Shown: positions 37,208 to 44,352, numbered from the stretch's first letter. The stretch is 64,000 nt of DNA from Solen grandis (GCA_021229015.1 CM037787.1:37108720-37172719); one strand, 5' to 3'. The notes: generated from the letters alone by a model not told the origin. A program made the numbers and translations.

Positions 37208-37546
37208 TTAATTGTGGTCCATACCACACGTTGTACTGTCCCATCCCATCACATATCTCTTCATCCATCCTGCAAGGAGATTCAATTGACAACGGGTTAG
37301 ATCCTTGTCACCTATGAAGTTCAGTCTGTGTCCCCATCTCGGTTGTAGTAGGGTAGATGGTACATCTTCAAAGGTAACTGACAGGTAATTAGGGAGATCT
37401 CCCCTTTCTATAAGATTGAGATATTGATCATACACCTCAGTTCGGTCGTGATAGCTGTCTGGGTCGCTCTCTAGTTCCTCATAGCTGGGATTGTCGAGGA
37501 ACAATTTTAGCAAGTCTGTGGTGGACATACGTGTGTACGGTCTCAT
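37208..37546 (-). CDS. Small viral-type protein of unknown function (112 aa) with histone-type 3' end
   Basis: I do not recognise a family. The 112-aa product is mixed charged/aromatic, with an acidic N-terminal half (NPSYEELESDPDSYHDRTEV) and a C-terminal stretch LLAGWMKRYVMGW. No signal peptide or membrane span is clear. The ATG at 37546 is preferred because a TATAAAA box sits 42-48 nt upstream on the same strand (37588-37594), the spacing seen for other genes of this element; Met7 is an alternative. It is divergent from the 37771 gene, sharing a 225-bp promoter region. A histone-type stem-loop starts 13 nt after the stop. Being intact with a promoter and a 3' signal supports a real gene of the integrated virus. 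Confidence 0.65.
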   Translation of the reverse strand: MRPYTRMSTTDLLKLFLDNPSYEELESDPDSYHDRTEVYDQYLNLIERGDLPNYLSVTFEDVPSTLLQPRWGHRLNFIGDKDLTRCQLNLLAGWMKRYVMGWDSTTCGMDHN

Positions 37547-37587
37547 GTTTCAATCATGAATAATAAAAGTTTAGAGTATGTGCACTG

Positions 37588-37737
37588 TTTTATAGTACTG
37601 GATTGACCTACTTTATTTATCGAGTGTTGGCGCACACCAATCAGAGAACGTTATTTTTCATCCAATAAAAAAATGATGTGTTCGGCCTTGACCTGAAGTG
37701 GATTGACCTACTAACCTACTTTTTCTTGACTATAAAT
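37588..37737. promoter_or_regulatory. Divergent promoter shared by the histone-type gene pair
   Basis: TATAAAA on the minus strand (37588-37594) faces the 37546 ATG, and TATAAAT on the plus strand (37731-37737) faces the 37771 ATG. Between them lie CCAATCAGA (37637-37645, NF-Y-type), a second CCAAT (37662-37666) and TTGGCGC (37627-37633, one base from an E2F consensus). An exact 14-bp direct repeat, TGGATTGACCTACT, occurs at 37599-37612 and 37699-37712, one beside each TATA box. The layout resembles divergent histone gene promoters; binding factors are inferred. Confidence 0.6.
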
Positions 37738-37770
37738 TGTGTAATGCTGTGTATGTATTCATTCTTCACC

Positions 37771-37986
37771 ATGAAGTTCCTTCGTAAGTTATTCCGACGT
37801 GCAAGGAAGGCGTTACGAAAGGAGAAGAAAGTAGAAGTCAAGGAAGAGGGTATTAAGGAAGAGGGCGTCAGCTTGTACCCGAGTTTACCCCCTTTGCCAT
37901 TGTACCCGGATTTGTCAGGGTTTAACCTGGCATATCCAGAAGCCAGCAGGCATTACTGGCGGTATTTGTATTTGAGTGAGTGCTAG
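37771..37986 (+). CDS. Small basic/Pro-rich viral-type protein (71 aa) with histone-type 3' end
   Basis: Product of 71 aa from the ATG at 37771. The N terminus is strongly basic and amphipathic (MKFLRKLFRRARKALRKEKK), then an acidic/basic repeat (KEEGIKEEGV), then a Pro/Tyr/Leu-rich part (LYPSLPPLPLYPDLSG) and a Tyr-rich tail. I do not recognise a family; a nucleic-acid- or membrane-binding accessory role is possible. I chose this Met rather than the upstream in-frame one at 37678 because TATAAAT at 37731-37737 would start transcription between them. The stop is followed 18 nt later by a histone-type stem-loop. Confidence 0.6.
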   Translation: MKFLRKLFRRARKALRKEKKVEVKEEGIKEEGVSLYPSLPPLPLYPDLSGFNLAYPEASRHYWRYLYLSEC

Positions 37987-38004
37987 ACACTTCTCAAAAA
38001 TAAC

Positions 38005-38041
38005 GGTCCTTTTCAGGACCATTTCAATGATGTAGAAAGGA
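38005..38041 (+). terminator. Histone-type 3' stem-loop and downstream element (plus gene)
   Basis: Plus strand: AATAAC, stem GGTCCT (38005-38010), loop TTTC, stem AGGACC (38015-38020), then ATTTCA. After a 14-nt gap comes GAAAGGA (38035-38041). Stem length, loop, gap and downstream element are the same as in the minus-strand signal at 37158-37194, although the third stem pair differs (T-A versus C-G), a covariation that keeps the fold. Confidence 0.8.
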
Positions 38042-38067
38042 TTACTAATACAATTGTCATATGATTT

Positions 38068-38073
38068 TTTATT
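38068..38073 (-). terminator. Poly(A) signal for the zinc-knuckle gene
   Basis: AATAAA on the minus strand, about 110 nt past the stop of the 38182-38670 gene. No histone-type stem-loop follows this gene, so it probably uses ordinary polyadenylation. Confidence 0.45.
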
Positions 38074-38181
38074 GGGTTTAACAACAAACATGTGTCATAC
38101 AGCAACAATTAATTAAACGTGGGTCATACAGCAAATAATGAACATAACACAACTTTGTTTTCGAGTCTAGTGTTCAAAATG

Positions 38182-38670
38182 TCACATTTTTCGCTTCTTA
38201 GCTGGACGGTTACACACGATGCATGTGTTGACGCTTCTCTTGCGTTTCTTGGGCTTTACGGTAGGTTTCTCCAACTCAGAGACAGCCTCTAGCAACTCAA
38301 CATCACTGTCCGTCTGTGGCACTGTCTCAACTACGTCCATTTTCTGCATTTCACTGTCCGCCTGTGCGTTTACTGTAGGTACAGTACTATTCACCCCTTT
38401 CTTAGGACAAGCGGATGCAAAGTGGCCTTGTTCGTGACAACTGTAGCACACTGCAGGTTTTGGGCAATTAGAAACAAAATGTCCCGGTTCATGACAACGG
38501 TAGCACACCCGTACTGTTTGAGGTGCTTTCTTCGTACATACCGATGCATAATGCCCCTTTTCCTGACAGCGGTAGCATGTCACATGTCTTTCTGTTTCTA
38601 GTCTGATCAGCTTGTCACTGATAGCTTGTAGTTGTCCTTTCACCCAGAACTCAAATGTATTGCAGGTCAT
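38182..38670 (-). CDS. Triple CCHC zinc-knuckle nucleic-acid-binding protein
   Basis: From the ATG at 38670 the product is 162 aa. It opens with a short helical segment (LQAISDKLIRLETERH). Three tandem CCHC knuckles follow: CYRCQEKGHYASVC, CYRCHEPGHFVSNC and CYSCHEQGHFASAC, as in CNBP/Gis2-like and retroviral nucleocapsid proteins, which bind single-stranded nucleic acid. An acidic linker leads to a basic NLS-like KPKKRKRS, a lone CxxC (CIVC) and a PAKKRKM tail. The open frame extends upstream only through a GTG, so the internal ATG is chosen; TATAAAG at 38736-38730 lies 60-66 nt before it. It is divergent from the polymerase and probably assists replication or genome packaging; that role is inferred. 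Confidence 0.75.
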   Translation of the reverse strand: MTCNTFEFWVKGQLQAISDKLIRLETERHVTCYRCQEKGHYASVCTKKAPQTVRVCYRCHEPGHFVSNCPKPAVCYSCHEQGHFASACPKKGVNSTVPTVNAQADSEMQKMDVVETVPQTDSDVELLEAVSELEKPTVKPKKRKRSVNTCIVCNRPAKKRKM

Positions 38671-38729
38671 TCTGAAGAGAGCAGTCTGAATCAGGTTTGA
38701 GAGTGATGAAGTGGACGGGTCACACCGCA

Positions 38730-38774
38730 CTTTATAGGCCTGAGATCAGGTGGGCGGAGCTTAGATGTATAAAA
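38730..38774. promoter_or_regulatory. Divergent promoter between zinc-knuckle and polymerase genes
   Basis: The minus strand carries TATAAAG (38730-38736) for the zinc-knuckle gene; the plus strand carries TATAAAA (38768-38774), 32-38 nt before the polymerase N-terminal ATG at 38806. A GC box GGGCGG lies between them at 38752-38757. Confidence 0.6.
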
Positions 38775-38805
38775 AAGCTTTGCTCACTTACTTATAATCA
38801 CAACG

Positions 38806-39006
38806 ATGTCGAGTAGTGAAGAAAGCAACGATGATGAGCCACCTGCAAAAAAGACCAAGAGTGATATACGGGAATATTATTCCATACAGCCACGGTCACA
38901 GAGAACTTCAAGAAAATTTAAAACGAATGGTCACGTGTACGATGTTACATTTGAAAGATATAAAAAACCGTTTGAATTTACACATCAACTTTTAATGACA
39001 TGGTGA
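38806..39006 (+). pseudogene. N-terminal piece of the viral DNA polymerase, frame-shifted from the main ORF
   Basis: A 66-aa ORF starts 38 nt after a TATA box with an acidic/Ser-rich segment and an NLS-like PAKKTKS, then KTNGHVYDVTFERYKKPFEF. This resembles the region before the body of adintovirus/Polinton-type polymerases. It overlaps the 1202-aa polymerase ORF by 7 nt and lies one base out of register (the polymerase frame is -1). The polymerase frame is open only from 38976, so any change of frame must fall within 38976-39003. No canonical X-XXY-YYZ slip heptamer is seen there, so a 1-nt indel is more likely than programmed frameshifting. Confidence 0.6.
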
Positions 39007-42000
39007 AACAATTATACAGAGAAGCACGGGTCAATGACAACGATCAAATTCGTATCTCCATAAATCATCCTGACCTAGCATTTGGTATCCACATTTCGTT
39101 CGGGAATGCAACACACATTTCAGGAGATACGCTGTTGAACGAAATAGAGAAAGTATCACAAAGCAACCACAAGTTTGAGATTCATGACGGGCATCTTCAG
39201 TTAGAAATGACACATGTCATTATGCCTGAGGGAGGTGGTGAAAGAAGAAGAAAGAGAACGTTTGGATCGCACATGAGCATTGAGAACATGTCCAAAGTCA
39301 AACGAAGTATGGTAAAGATAGACAATGCTCACGACAGTATGTGCTTGGCACGATCAATTGTGGTAGGGATATGTAAACTCAATAAAACGGACGATACAGC
39401 CCCGAAGAAGCGATGGAATTTGATGAGACAATCTGCAAAATTACTTCAAAGCCAAGAAGCCAAGACATTGTTAGATAGTGTGGGCATTAGTCCAAATCAA
39501 CCTTGTGGTATAGAAGAATACAAGAAGATTCAAACCCACCTTTATCCAGACTATGTGATCAAAGTGTGGCCACAATTTGAGAAAATGGACGTGTTGTTCA
39601 ATCACCCACCTCTGACAGACAAAAGCAAAGTGATTCACATTTATCATCATGATAAACATTATGATTGCATTACATCAATCACTGGTGTCCTGGGATGCAG
39701 CTACTTCTGTGAACACTGTTACTACGGTTATAACAACAGAGAAGCTCACTTGTGCAAGAACATTTGTCTGTGTTACGCCTCGACACTATGCCAAAAAGAA
39801 GGATTCTTTCCATGTGGTCACTGTGGTAGAACATTTCATAGTCAGAAATGTTTTGATCAGCACAAAGCGAAACCAGGAAAATCTACAAAAAACATCTGTG
39901 AAAGTGTATGGAATTGCAAGACCTGTGGTCAAATGGTTGTGGGCACAAAGAAGAACCATCTCTGTCCTGGCAGTAAGAAATGCAGGTATTGCAAGATAGT
40001 TGTGGATGCAGAACATAAGTGTTATATCCCCACGTACAAAGAACCAGAGAACATGAAGTCACCGACTGTACCTTTCATCTTCTTTGACTTTGAGTGCCGA
40101 TTTGATTTGGGTGAACATATACCAAACTTTTGTGTTGCTCAGCGTGCTTGTGGAGACTGTATATGTCAATCCATGAAAAGCCCGTGTCAGAAATGCGAAG
40201 CTGTGGATGAGCCTAGAGAAAAAATATTTCGTGGTAACAACACTTTGTCAGAATTTTGCGCATGGCTGTTTCAATCCAGTCACAAAGGTACCACAGTGAT
40301 TGCTCACAACTCACAAGGATACGATGCACAGTTCATTTTGAGGCACTTACTGACACATGATACAGTCAAACCAGAATTGATCATGAATGGAAGCAAAATT
40401 CTAATGATGAAAGCCCATCAAGTGAGATTCATCGACTCACTGAGTTTTCTCAACATGCATTTGTCCGATTTCCCCGACACGTTTGGATTGACTGAGATGG
40501 CAAAAGGATGGTTTCCATTTTATGCCAACACGGATGAATACCAAGACTACATTGGAGACTATCTCCCCGTACATTTTTACAGACCCAACAGCATGAAACC
40601 TGACAAGAGAGAAGCGTTTCTGAAATGGTACAATGTAAAAGTGGCACAAAAGACTGTGTTTCACTTTCAGTTAGAAATGCAAAAGTACTGCAAATCAGAT
40701 GTGGACATCTTGAGACGAGGTTGTGGAGAGTTTAGGAAAGAACTGTTGGCCAGTGACCAAATTGATCCGTTCCTGGAAGCGACCACTCTAGCTCAAGTGT
40801 GCAACAAAGCTTGGCGTAAAGATTCAATGCCTCCAAAGACCTTGGCTGTAATCTCTGATGACGGGTATCCAAACAAAACTCGATACTCAATCAAAGGGAT
40901 TCGTTGGATAGAAACAACTGCTTTCATTGAGAATAAGCACATTCGCCATGCATTAAATGGAGGTGAAGTACAAATTGGACCCTTTTACGTTGACGGATTC
41001 CACAAAGAGACGAACACCGTATACGAATTCATGGGGTGCTGGACACACGGATGTCCAAAATGTTACCCAAGGAGAGACAGTGTGAACGGTTACACACTTC
41101 AAACTATGGAGCAGTTATACAATGCCACAAAATTTCGGCTGAAAGACTTGGCACAACAAGGTTACAACACAGTTGTAATGTGGGAATGTGACTTTGATCA
41201 GAAATGCAAGATTGAACCAGAATACAGAGATACTGTGAACCGTTTCTTTCCCTTCCAAGAACCTATTATACCTCGGGATGCTTTGTTTGGTGGACGAACC
41301 ATACCGTTCAATTGTACCATGAAGTGGATACAACCACCAAGGAAGAAATCAAGTATGCTGACATATCCATTCGTGAACAAGTACAAAGCATACCCCGTGG
41401 GACATCCCAACATCTTTAGTCAAGAGATGATTGATATAAAGAACATTGGAATGTACAAGGGACTCATCAAATGTCGTGTATTGCCACCACAAGATCTGTG
41501 GCTACCAGTCCTACCTATTCACTGTAACAAGAAAATGATCTTTACACTGTGCCGTACCTGTGCTGAGGAAGAGTGTGAAAAATGCAATCACACTCTGTAC
41601 AAACGCATGTTGACAGTTACCTGGACCCATGTGGAAATAGCCAAAGCTCTTGAGGTAGGATACCAATTGGTAGACGTCTTCCACATCTGGCACTGGGACA
41701 CATGGAGTAAAGATGTGTATAAACAGTATATTAACAAATACTTGAAATTGAAACAAGAAGCAAGTGGTTACCCTAATTGGGTAAAAACAGAAGATGATGA
41801 AGCCCGCTTCAAACAGAATTACTTTCAGATAGAGGGTATCTGGCTCGACAACGTGAAAAAGAACAAAGGAAAAAGAGCGTTTGCCAAAACCATGTTGAAT
41901 TGCTTGTGGGGTAAGAATGCGCAAAACAATGTTCAAACCAAGGCTGAGTATGTGACTAAGGTGAACCGGTTGTATGACCTACTCTCCGACCGTCATGTCA

Positions 42001-42608
42001 CTGTGCAGTTTGCCGAGATTTTCGATCATGACAACTTCATGTTGGTGAATTACTCGGATGAAACAGACGCAATACAGCCCCATTCATCTTCAAATCCAGT
42101 GGTAGCTGCCTTCGTTACGTCCTATGCTCGACTTGAACTTTACACCCAGTTGGAAAAACTTGGAGATCGGGTACTGTATTTTGACACAGACAGTTGTATG
42201 TACATCTATGACCCTGACAAGTACAACATTCCAATTGAAGATAGTCAGTTGGGAAAGTGGACGGATGAAGTACCACATGGACGCATTGTCAAATTCGTGG
42301 CATTAGGGCCAAAAAAATATGGGTATGAATATATCGATGAAAAAGGAAATCGACATCAGAAATGCAAAGTAAAAGGCATCACTTTGGACTACAATGCTAG
42401 TCAGAAAGTCAATTTTAAAACTATGGTCGAGTGTGTACAAGATCGCGAACATTACAAAACTGTCATCGAATATGAATCCCGAATCAAGAGACATAGAAAT
42501 CGCAAAGTGATCAGTGAGACACAGACCAAGACGTTCCGCTCGGTGTATACAAAACGCGTGGTCGTGGACAAATATAAGACAGTGCCGTACGGTTACCAAC
42601 CTTCATAA
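39000..42608 (+). CDS. Protein-primed family B DNA polymerase (adintovirus/Polinton type)
   Basis: A 1202-aa ORF, about the usual size for the family, which copies linear viral or transposon genomes from a protein primer. In order: a Cys/His-rich zinc-finger region (about residues 235-345, many CxxC pairs); 3'-5' exonuclease Exo I FFDFE (D363, E365), Exo II NSQGYD (D442) and Exo III YCKSDVD (D567, D569); YPFVNKYKAYPVGHP after motif A (about 789); motif B MLNCLWGK (N967); motif C YFDTDS (D1062, D1064); and the usual VPYGY C terminus. The motif A catalytic Asp is not in this frame: a matching GAC codon lies at 41360-41362 in the +2 frame, and compensating indels (one near 41295-41303, one at about 41363) keep the ORF open. 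The N terminus is also displaced. So the ORF is long but probably not active, unless these are sequence errors. It lies between the zinc-knuckle gene and the small late-type genes. Confidence 0.9.
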   Translation: MVKQLYREARVNDNDQIRISINHPDLAFGIHISFGNATHISGDTLLNEIEKVSQSNHKFEIHDGHLQLEMTHVIMPEGGGERRRKRTFGSHMSIENMSKVKRSMVKIDNAHDSMCLARSIVVGICKLNKTDDTAPKKRWNLMRQSAKLLQSQEAKTLLDSVGISPNQPCGIEEYKKIQTHLYPDYVIKVWPQFEKMDVLFNHPPLTDKSKVIHIYHHDKHYDCITSITGVLGCSYFCEHCYYGYNNREAHLCKNICLCYASTLCQKEGFFPCGHCGRTFHSQKCFDQHKAKPGKSTKNICESVWNCKTCGQMVVGTKKNHLCPGSKKCRYCKIVVDAEHKCYIPTYKEPENMKSPTVPFIFFDFECRFDLGEHIPNFCVAQRACGDCICQSMKSPCQKCEAVDEPREKIFRGNNTLSEFCAWLFQSSHKGTTVIAHNSQGYDAQFILRHLLTHDTVKPELIMNGSKILMMKAHQVRFIDSLSFLNMHLSDFPDTFGLTEMAKGWFPFYANTDEYQDYIGDYLPVHFYRPNSMKPDKREAFLKWYNVKVAQKTVFHFQLEMQKYCKSDVDILRRGCGEFRKELLASDQIDPFLEATTLAQVCNKAWRKDSMPPKTLAVISDDGYPNKTRYSIKGIRWIETTAFIENKHIRHALNGGEVQIGPFYVDGFHKETNTVYEFMGCWTHGCPKCYPRRDSVNGYTLQTMEQLYNATKFRLKDLAQQGYNTVVMWECDFDQKCKIEPEYRDTVNRFFPFQEPIIPRDALFGGRTIPFNCTMKWIQPPRKKSSMLTYPFVNKYKAYPVGHPNIFSQEMIDIKNIGMYKGLIKCRVLPPQDLWLPVLPIHCNKKMIFTLCRTCAEEECEKCNHTLYKRMLTVTWTHVEIAKALEVGYQLVDVFHIWHWDTWSKDVYKQYINKYLKLKQEASGYPNWVKTEDDEARFKQNYFQIEGIWLDNVKKNKGKRAFAKTMLNCLWGKNAQNNVQTKAEYVTKVNRLYDLLSDRHVTVQFAEIFDHDNFMLVNYSDETDAIQPHSSSNPVVAAFVTSYARLELYTQLEKLGDRVLYFDTDSCMYIYDPDKYNIPIEDSQLGKWTDEVPHGRIVKFVALGPKKYGYEYIDEKGNRHQKCKVKGITLDYNASQKVNFKTMVECVQDREHYKTVIEYESRIKRHRNRKVISETQTKTFRSVYTKRVVVDKYKTVPYGYQPS

Positions 42609-42669
42609 CCAGTTGGCTTGTGATCGTGTGCATAGCCTGAACGGTGGTGGAAACATACGGAGATTCACG

Positions 42670-43053
42670 ATGAACACTCAACCAGTAGAAATGCAACAGA
42701 TGATCTACAGACATCTAGTTGAAGCTAATAAGAAACCTGCTGCATTTTGCAACGAGTTATTTTTTACTTGGGCACAGCGCATTGGAAACAGAATATTTCA
42801 CCAGACGATGGAGGATCCCTCCTGTTTAAACCAAGTTTATGATATCTTTAGTGATGTACGAGAGCGTGATATTCCAAGCAGCTATAAAAGTTTGGTCATT
42901 CAACGGATTTTTGCCATTTACAACCTGCTACGCAACCTGATCTCTGACGTGTGGTACATATACATTGATACCCTAAACATTGATACAGTGGAGGTTTCCT
43001 TGGGGGCACCATCATTCTTACCCTGCTTCGATGGAACGGGACCAAAGCAGTGA
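42670..43053 (+). CDS. Small alpha-rich viral ORF (127 aa), unknown function
   Basis: Begins 61 nt after the polymerase stop with MNTQPVEMQQMIYRHLVEAN. It is rich in aromatic and charged helix formers (NELFFTWAQRIGNRIF, SLVIQRIFAIYNLLRNLISD). The in-frame stretch upstream of 42670 overlaps the polymerase and is ignored. I do not recognise it. No TATA box is seen 40 nt upstream, so it may be expressed with a neighbour. The next basic ORF overlaps its end in another frame and has no ATG, so this ORF may be the N-terminal half of a protein broken by frameshift in 42984-43050. Confidence 0.5.
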   Translation: MNTQPVEMQQMIYRHLVEANKKPAAFCNELFFTWAQRIGNRIFHQTMEDPSCLNQVYDIFSDVRERDIPSSYKSLVIQRIFAIYNLLRNLISDVWYIYIDTLNIDTVEVSLGAPSFLPCFDGTGPKQ

Positions 43054-43470
43054 GAAAATTTGGTCCAGTAGCAAGAAAACAACCACCCAAACGAAAGTCA
43101 CCAGCCAGGAAACGGTCACGACAACAACCACGAAAACAGCCAACCAAACGCAAGTCACCAGTAAGGAAACAAACAAGGAAGAAGCAGACATTGCCACATG
43201 ATCGATTTGTCACTGTAAGAAGAAAACGCTCTGTATCAACTGGAACACCAAAAGTGTCCCCCATACTGATTCGACGTAATGTTACACCAGTGACAACATC
43301 TAAAGCATCACCACTTGTGGCCCAATTCTCTCCACTGACCTCATCTACTCCCCGTTCTAATGGAAGTTCGATGAGGTCTGGGTTGGCTACACCACAAGGA
43401 TCAATGAAGGTTTCTCCAAACCCTACAGTTCGACGACAATTGTTTGACCTTTCCAATTCTTCAAGTGGGC

Positions 43471-43502
<32 letters not shown>

Positions 43503-43628
43503 AGATTTTCACCAATCCCAAGTCTCCATTCCCCTTTACCTAATGCCGTTACTGCGATGAGAAATTCAGGACCACTGAGTAGTGTTGGCAATATCGCTTT
43601 ACAAGCCCTTCAACAGTGGTATAAATAA
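43050..43628 (+). CDS. Very basic Arg/Lys/Ser-rich protein, core/DNA-condensing type
   Basis: The frame is open from 42984 (after a TGA at 42981) to 43628, with a GTG at 43050 and no ATG before 43370; the true start is therefore unknown or lies in another frame. The N-terminal part has a GGFLGGTIILTLL hydrophobic stretch (42987-43025), then repeated KRKSPARKRS/KRKSPVRKQT blocks. A Ser/Thr/Pro-rich middle and a Ser run encoded by (TCA)n (43470-43502) follow. The composition suits a DNA-binding core protein, as in adenovirus-like virions, but this rests on composition alone. Its last codons overlap the TATA box of the next gene. Confidence 0.5.
43620..43627 (+). promoter_or_regulatory. TATA box overlapping the end of the basic ORF
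   Basis: TATAAATA 35-42 nt before the ATG at 43662, the same spacing as for the other genes of the element. It is formed by the terminal Tyr-Lys-stop codons of the preceding ORF; AATAAA in the same stretch could also serve as a poly(A) signal for that ORF. Confidence 0.55.
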
Positions 43629-43661
43629 AAGAGACCAAACATTTCATCATCATTTGTCATC

Positions 43662-44017
43662 ATGAAGCTCAAACAACCACTCGTTCGCAAACATGGCAAA
43701 ATGTTGCTTGCTTTGACAGAAGCCTCGCCCAAATTTCGAAAGAAGATTATTCAAGAAGCACCAAAAGAATTTGTCACAACATTTTAAAAGGCAATGTACC
43801 ACTGTCAGAGGCTCAGAAGCGTCGATTGCATTCTAAGAGACAACAGCTCCGACAGTTAGCGACCAAGAAAGTATCAGTTCGAAAAAAGAAAATCATTCTC
43901 AACCAGAAAGGTGGTTTTCTACCCCTGTTGGCACTTGCACCACTTTTAGCCAAAACAATTATACCTCTTGCTGGGGAAATCATTCAGAAAATACGAAAAA
44001 GATGGCCTATGTTCTAG
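43662..44017 (+). pseudogene. Small basic protein with GGFLP hydrophobic tail, frameshifted
   Basis: Starts MKLKQPLVRKHGKMLLALTE after a TATA box and stops at 43787. The second half continues in the -1 frame (open around 43775-44017) with basic LATKKVSVRKKK, then NQKGGFLPLLALAPLLAKTI, and a RKRWPMF end. Small basic proteins ending in a GG-FLP hydrophobic segment recur in adintovirus/Polinton-type elements and are compared with the adenovirus pX/membrane-active minor proteins; that is family knowledge. One indel at about 43760-43787 breaks this copy. It overlaps the start of the next ORF by 16 nt. Confidence 0.7.
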
Positions 44018-44352
44018 TTCGGTTGTTGGAAGAGATGAATCGATGGAAGAAGAAACAACGACCTCGGTTACCCCCATCCCCTCAAGTGAGTCAGACTTCA
44101 TCATTACAGAAAGAAATGAATCAAGTTCTTGACGACAATCAGTTGTCTGAGTCAGAAAAAGCACAACAATTTGGAGAAGTATTACATCGCTTTCAAGTGT
44201 CACATAAAAAAGCACTCAAACCCTCCAGACCACACATGGCTGAGAAAACAACGAGTACAGTGACTGAAAAGAAAGAGGAAAAACCGATGCCTCTAGCAGA
44301 AAGACCTATTGTTTTTGTAATGTTTTTTATTATTAGGGCTTTCTGCCTCTAG
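44002..44352 (+). CDS. Charged viral protein, 3'-truncated by a repeat junction
   Basis: ATG at 44002 overlaps the end of the GGFLP protein in another frame. The first 95 codons (to about 44288) are virus-like: MAYVLVRLLEEMNRWKKKQR, a Pro/Ser linker, then LDDNQLSESEKAQQFGEVLH. An ORF with a similar helical N terminus follows the GGFLP gene in related elements and is usually much longer. After 44288 the frame runs into transposable-element sequence and stops by chance at 44352. So this is a C-terminally truncated gene, and the capsid genes expected further right are gone. Confidence 0.6.
   Translation: MAYVLVRLLEEMNRWKKKQRPRLPPSPQVSQTSSLQKEMNQVLDDNQLSESEKAQQFGEVLHRFQVSHKKALKPSRPHMAEKTTSTVTEKKEEKPMPLAERPIVFVMFFIIRAFCL

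Noticed and set aside
37086..37292. 68-aa minus-strand open frame
   Set aside because: It overlaps the end of the 112-aa gene in another frame and runs through the histone-type stem-loop and the downstream element.
37208..37986. That the divergent pair are histone genes
   Set aside because: The arrangement and 3' signals look histone-like, but neither the 112-aa nor the 71-aa product has any histone-fold sequence features.
42896..43591. 231-aa minus-strand open frame opposite the basic viral ORF
   Set aside because: It is the antisense shadow of an Arg/Lys/Ser-rich coding sequence (its Asp run is the complement of the Ser repeat) and has no motif or promoter of its own.
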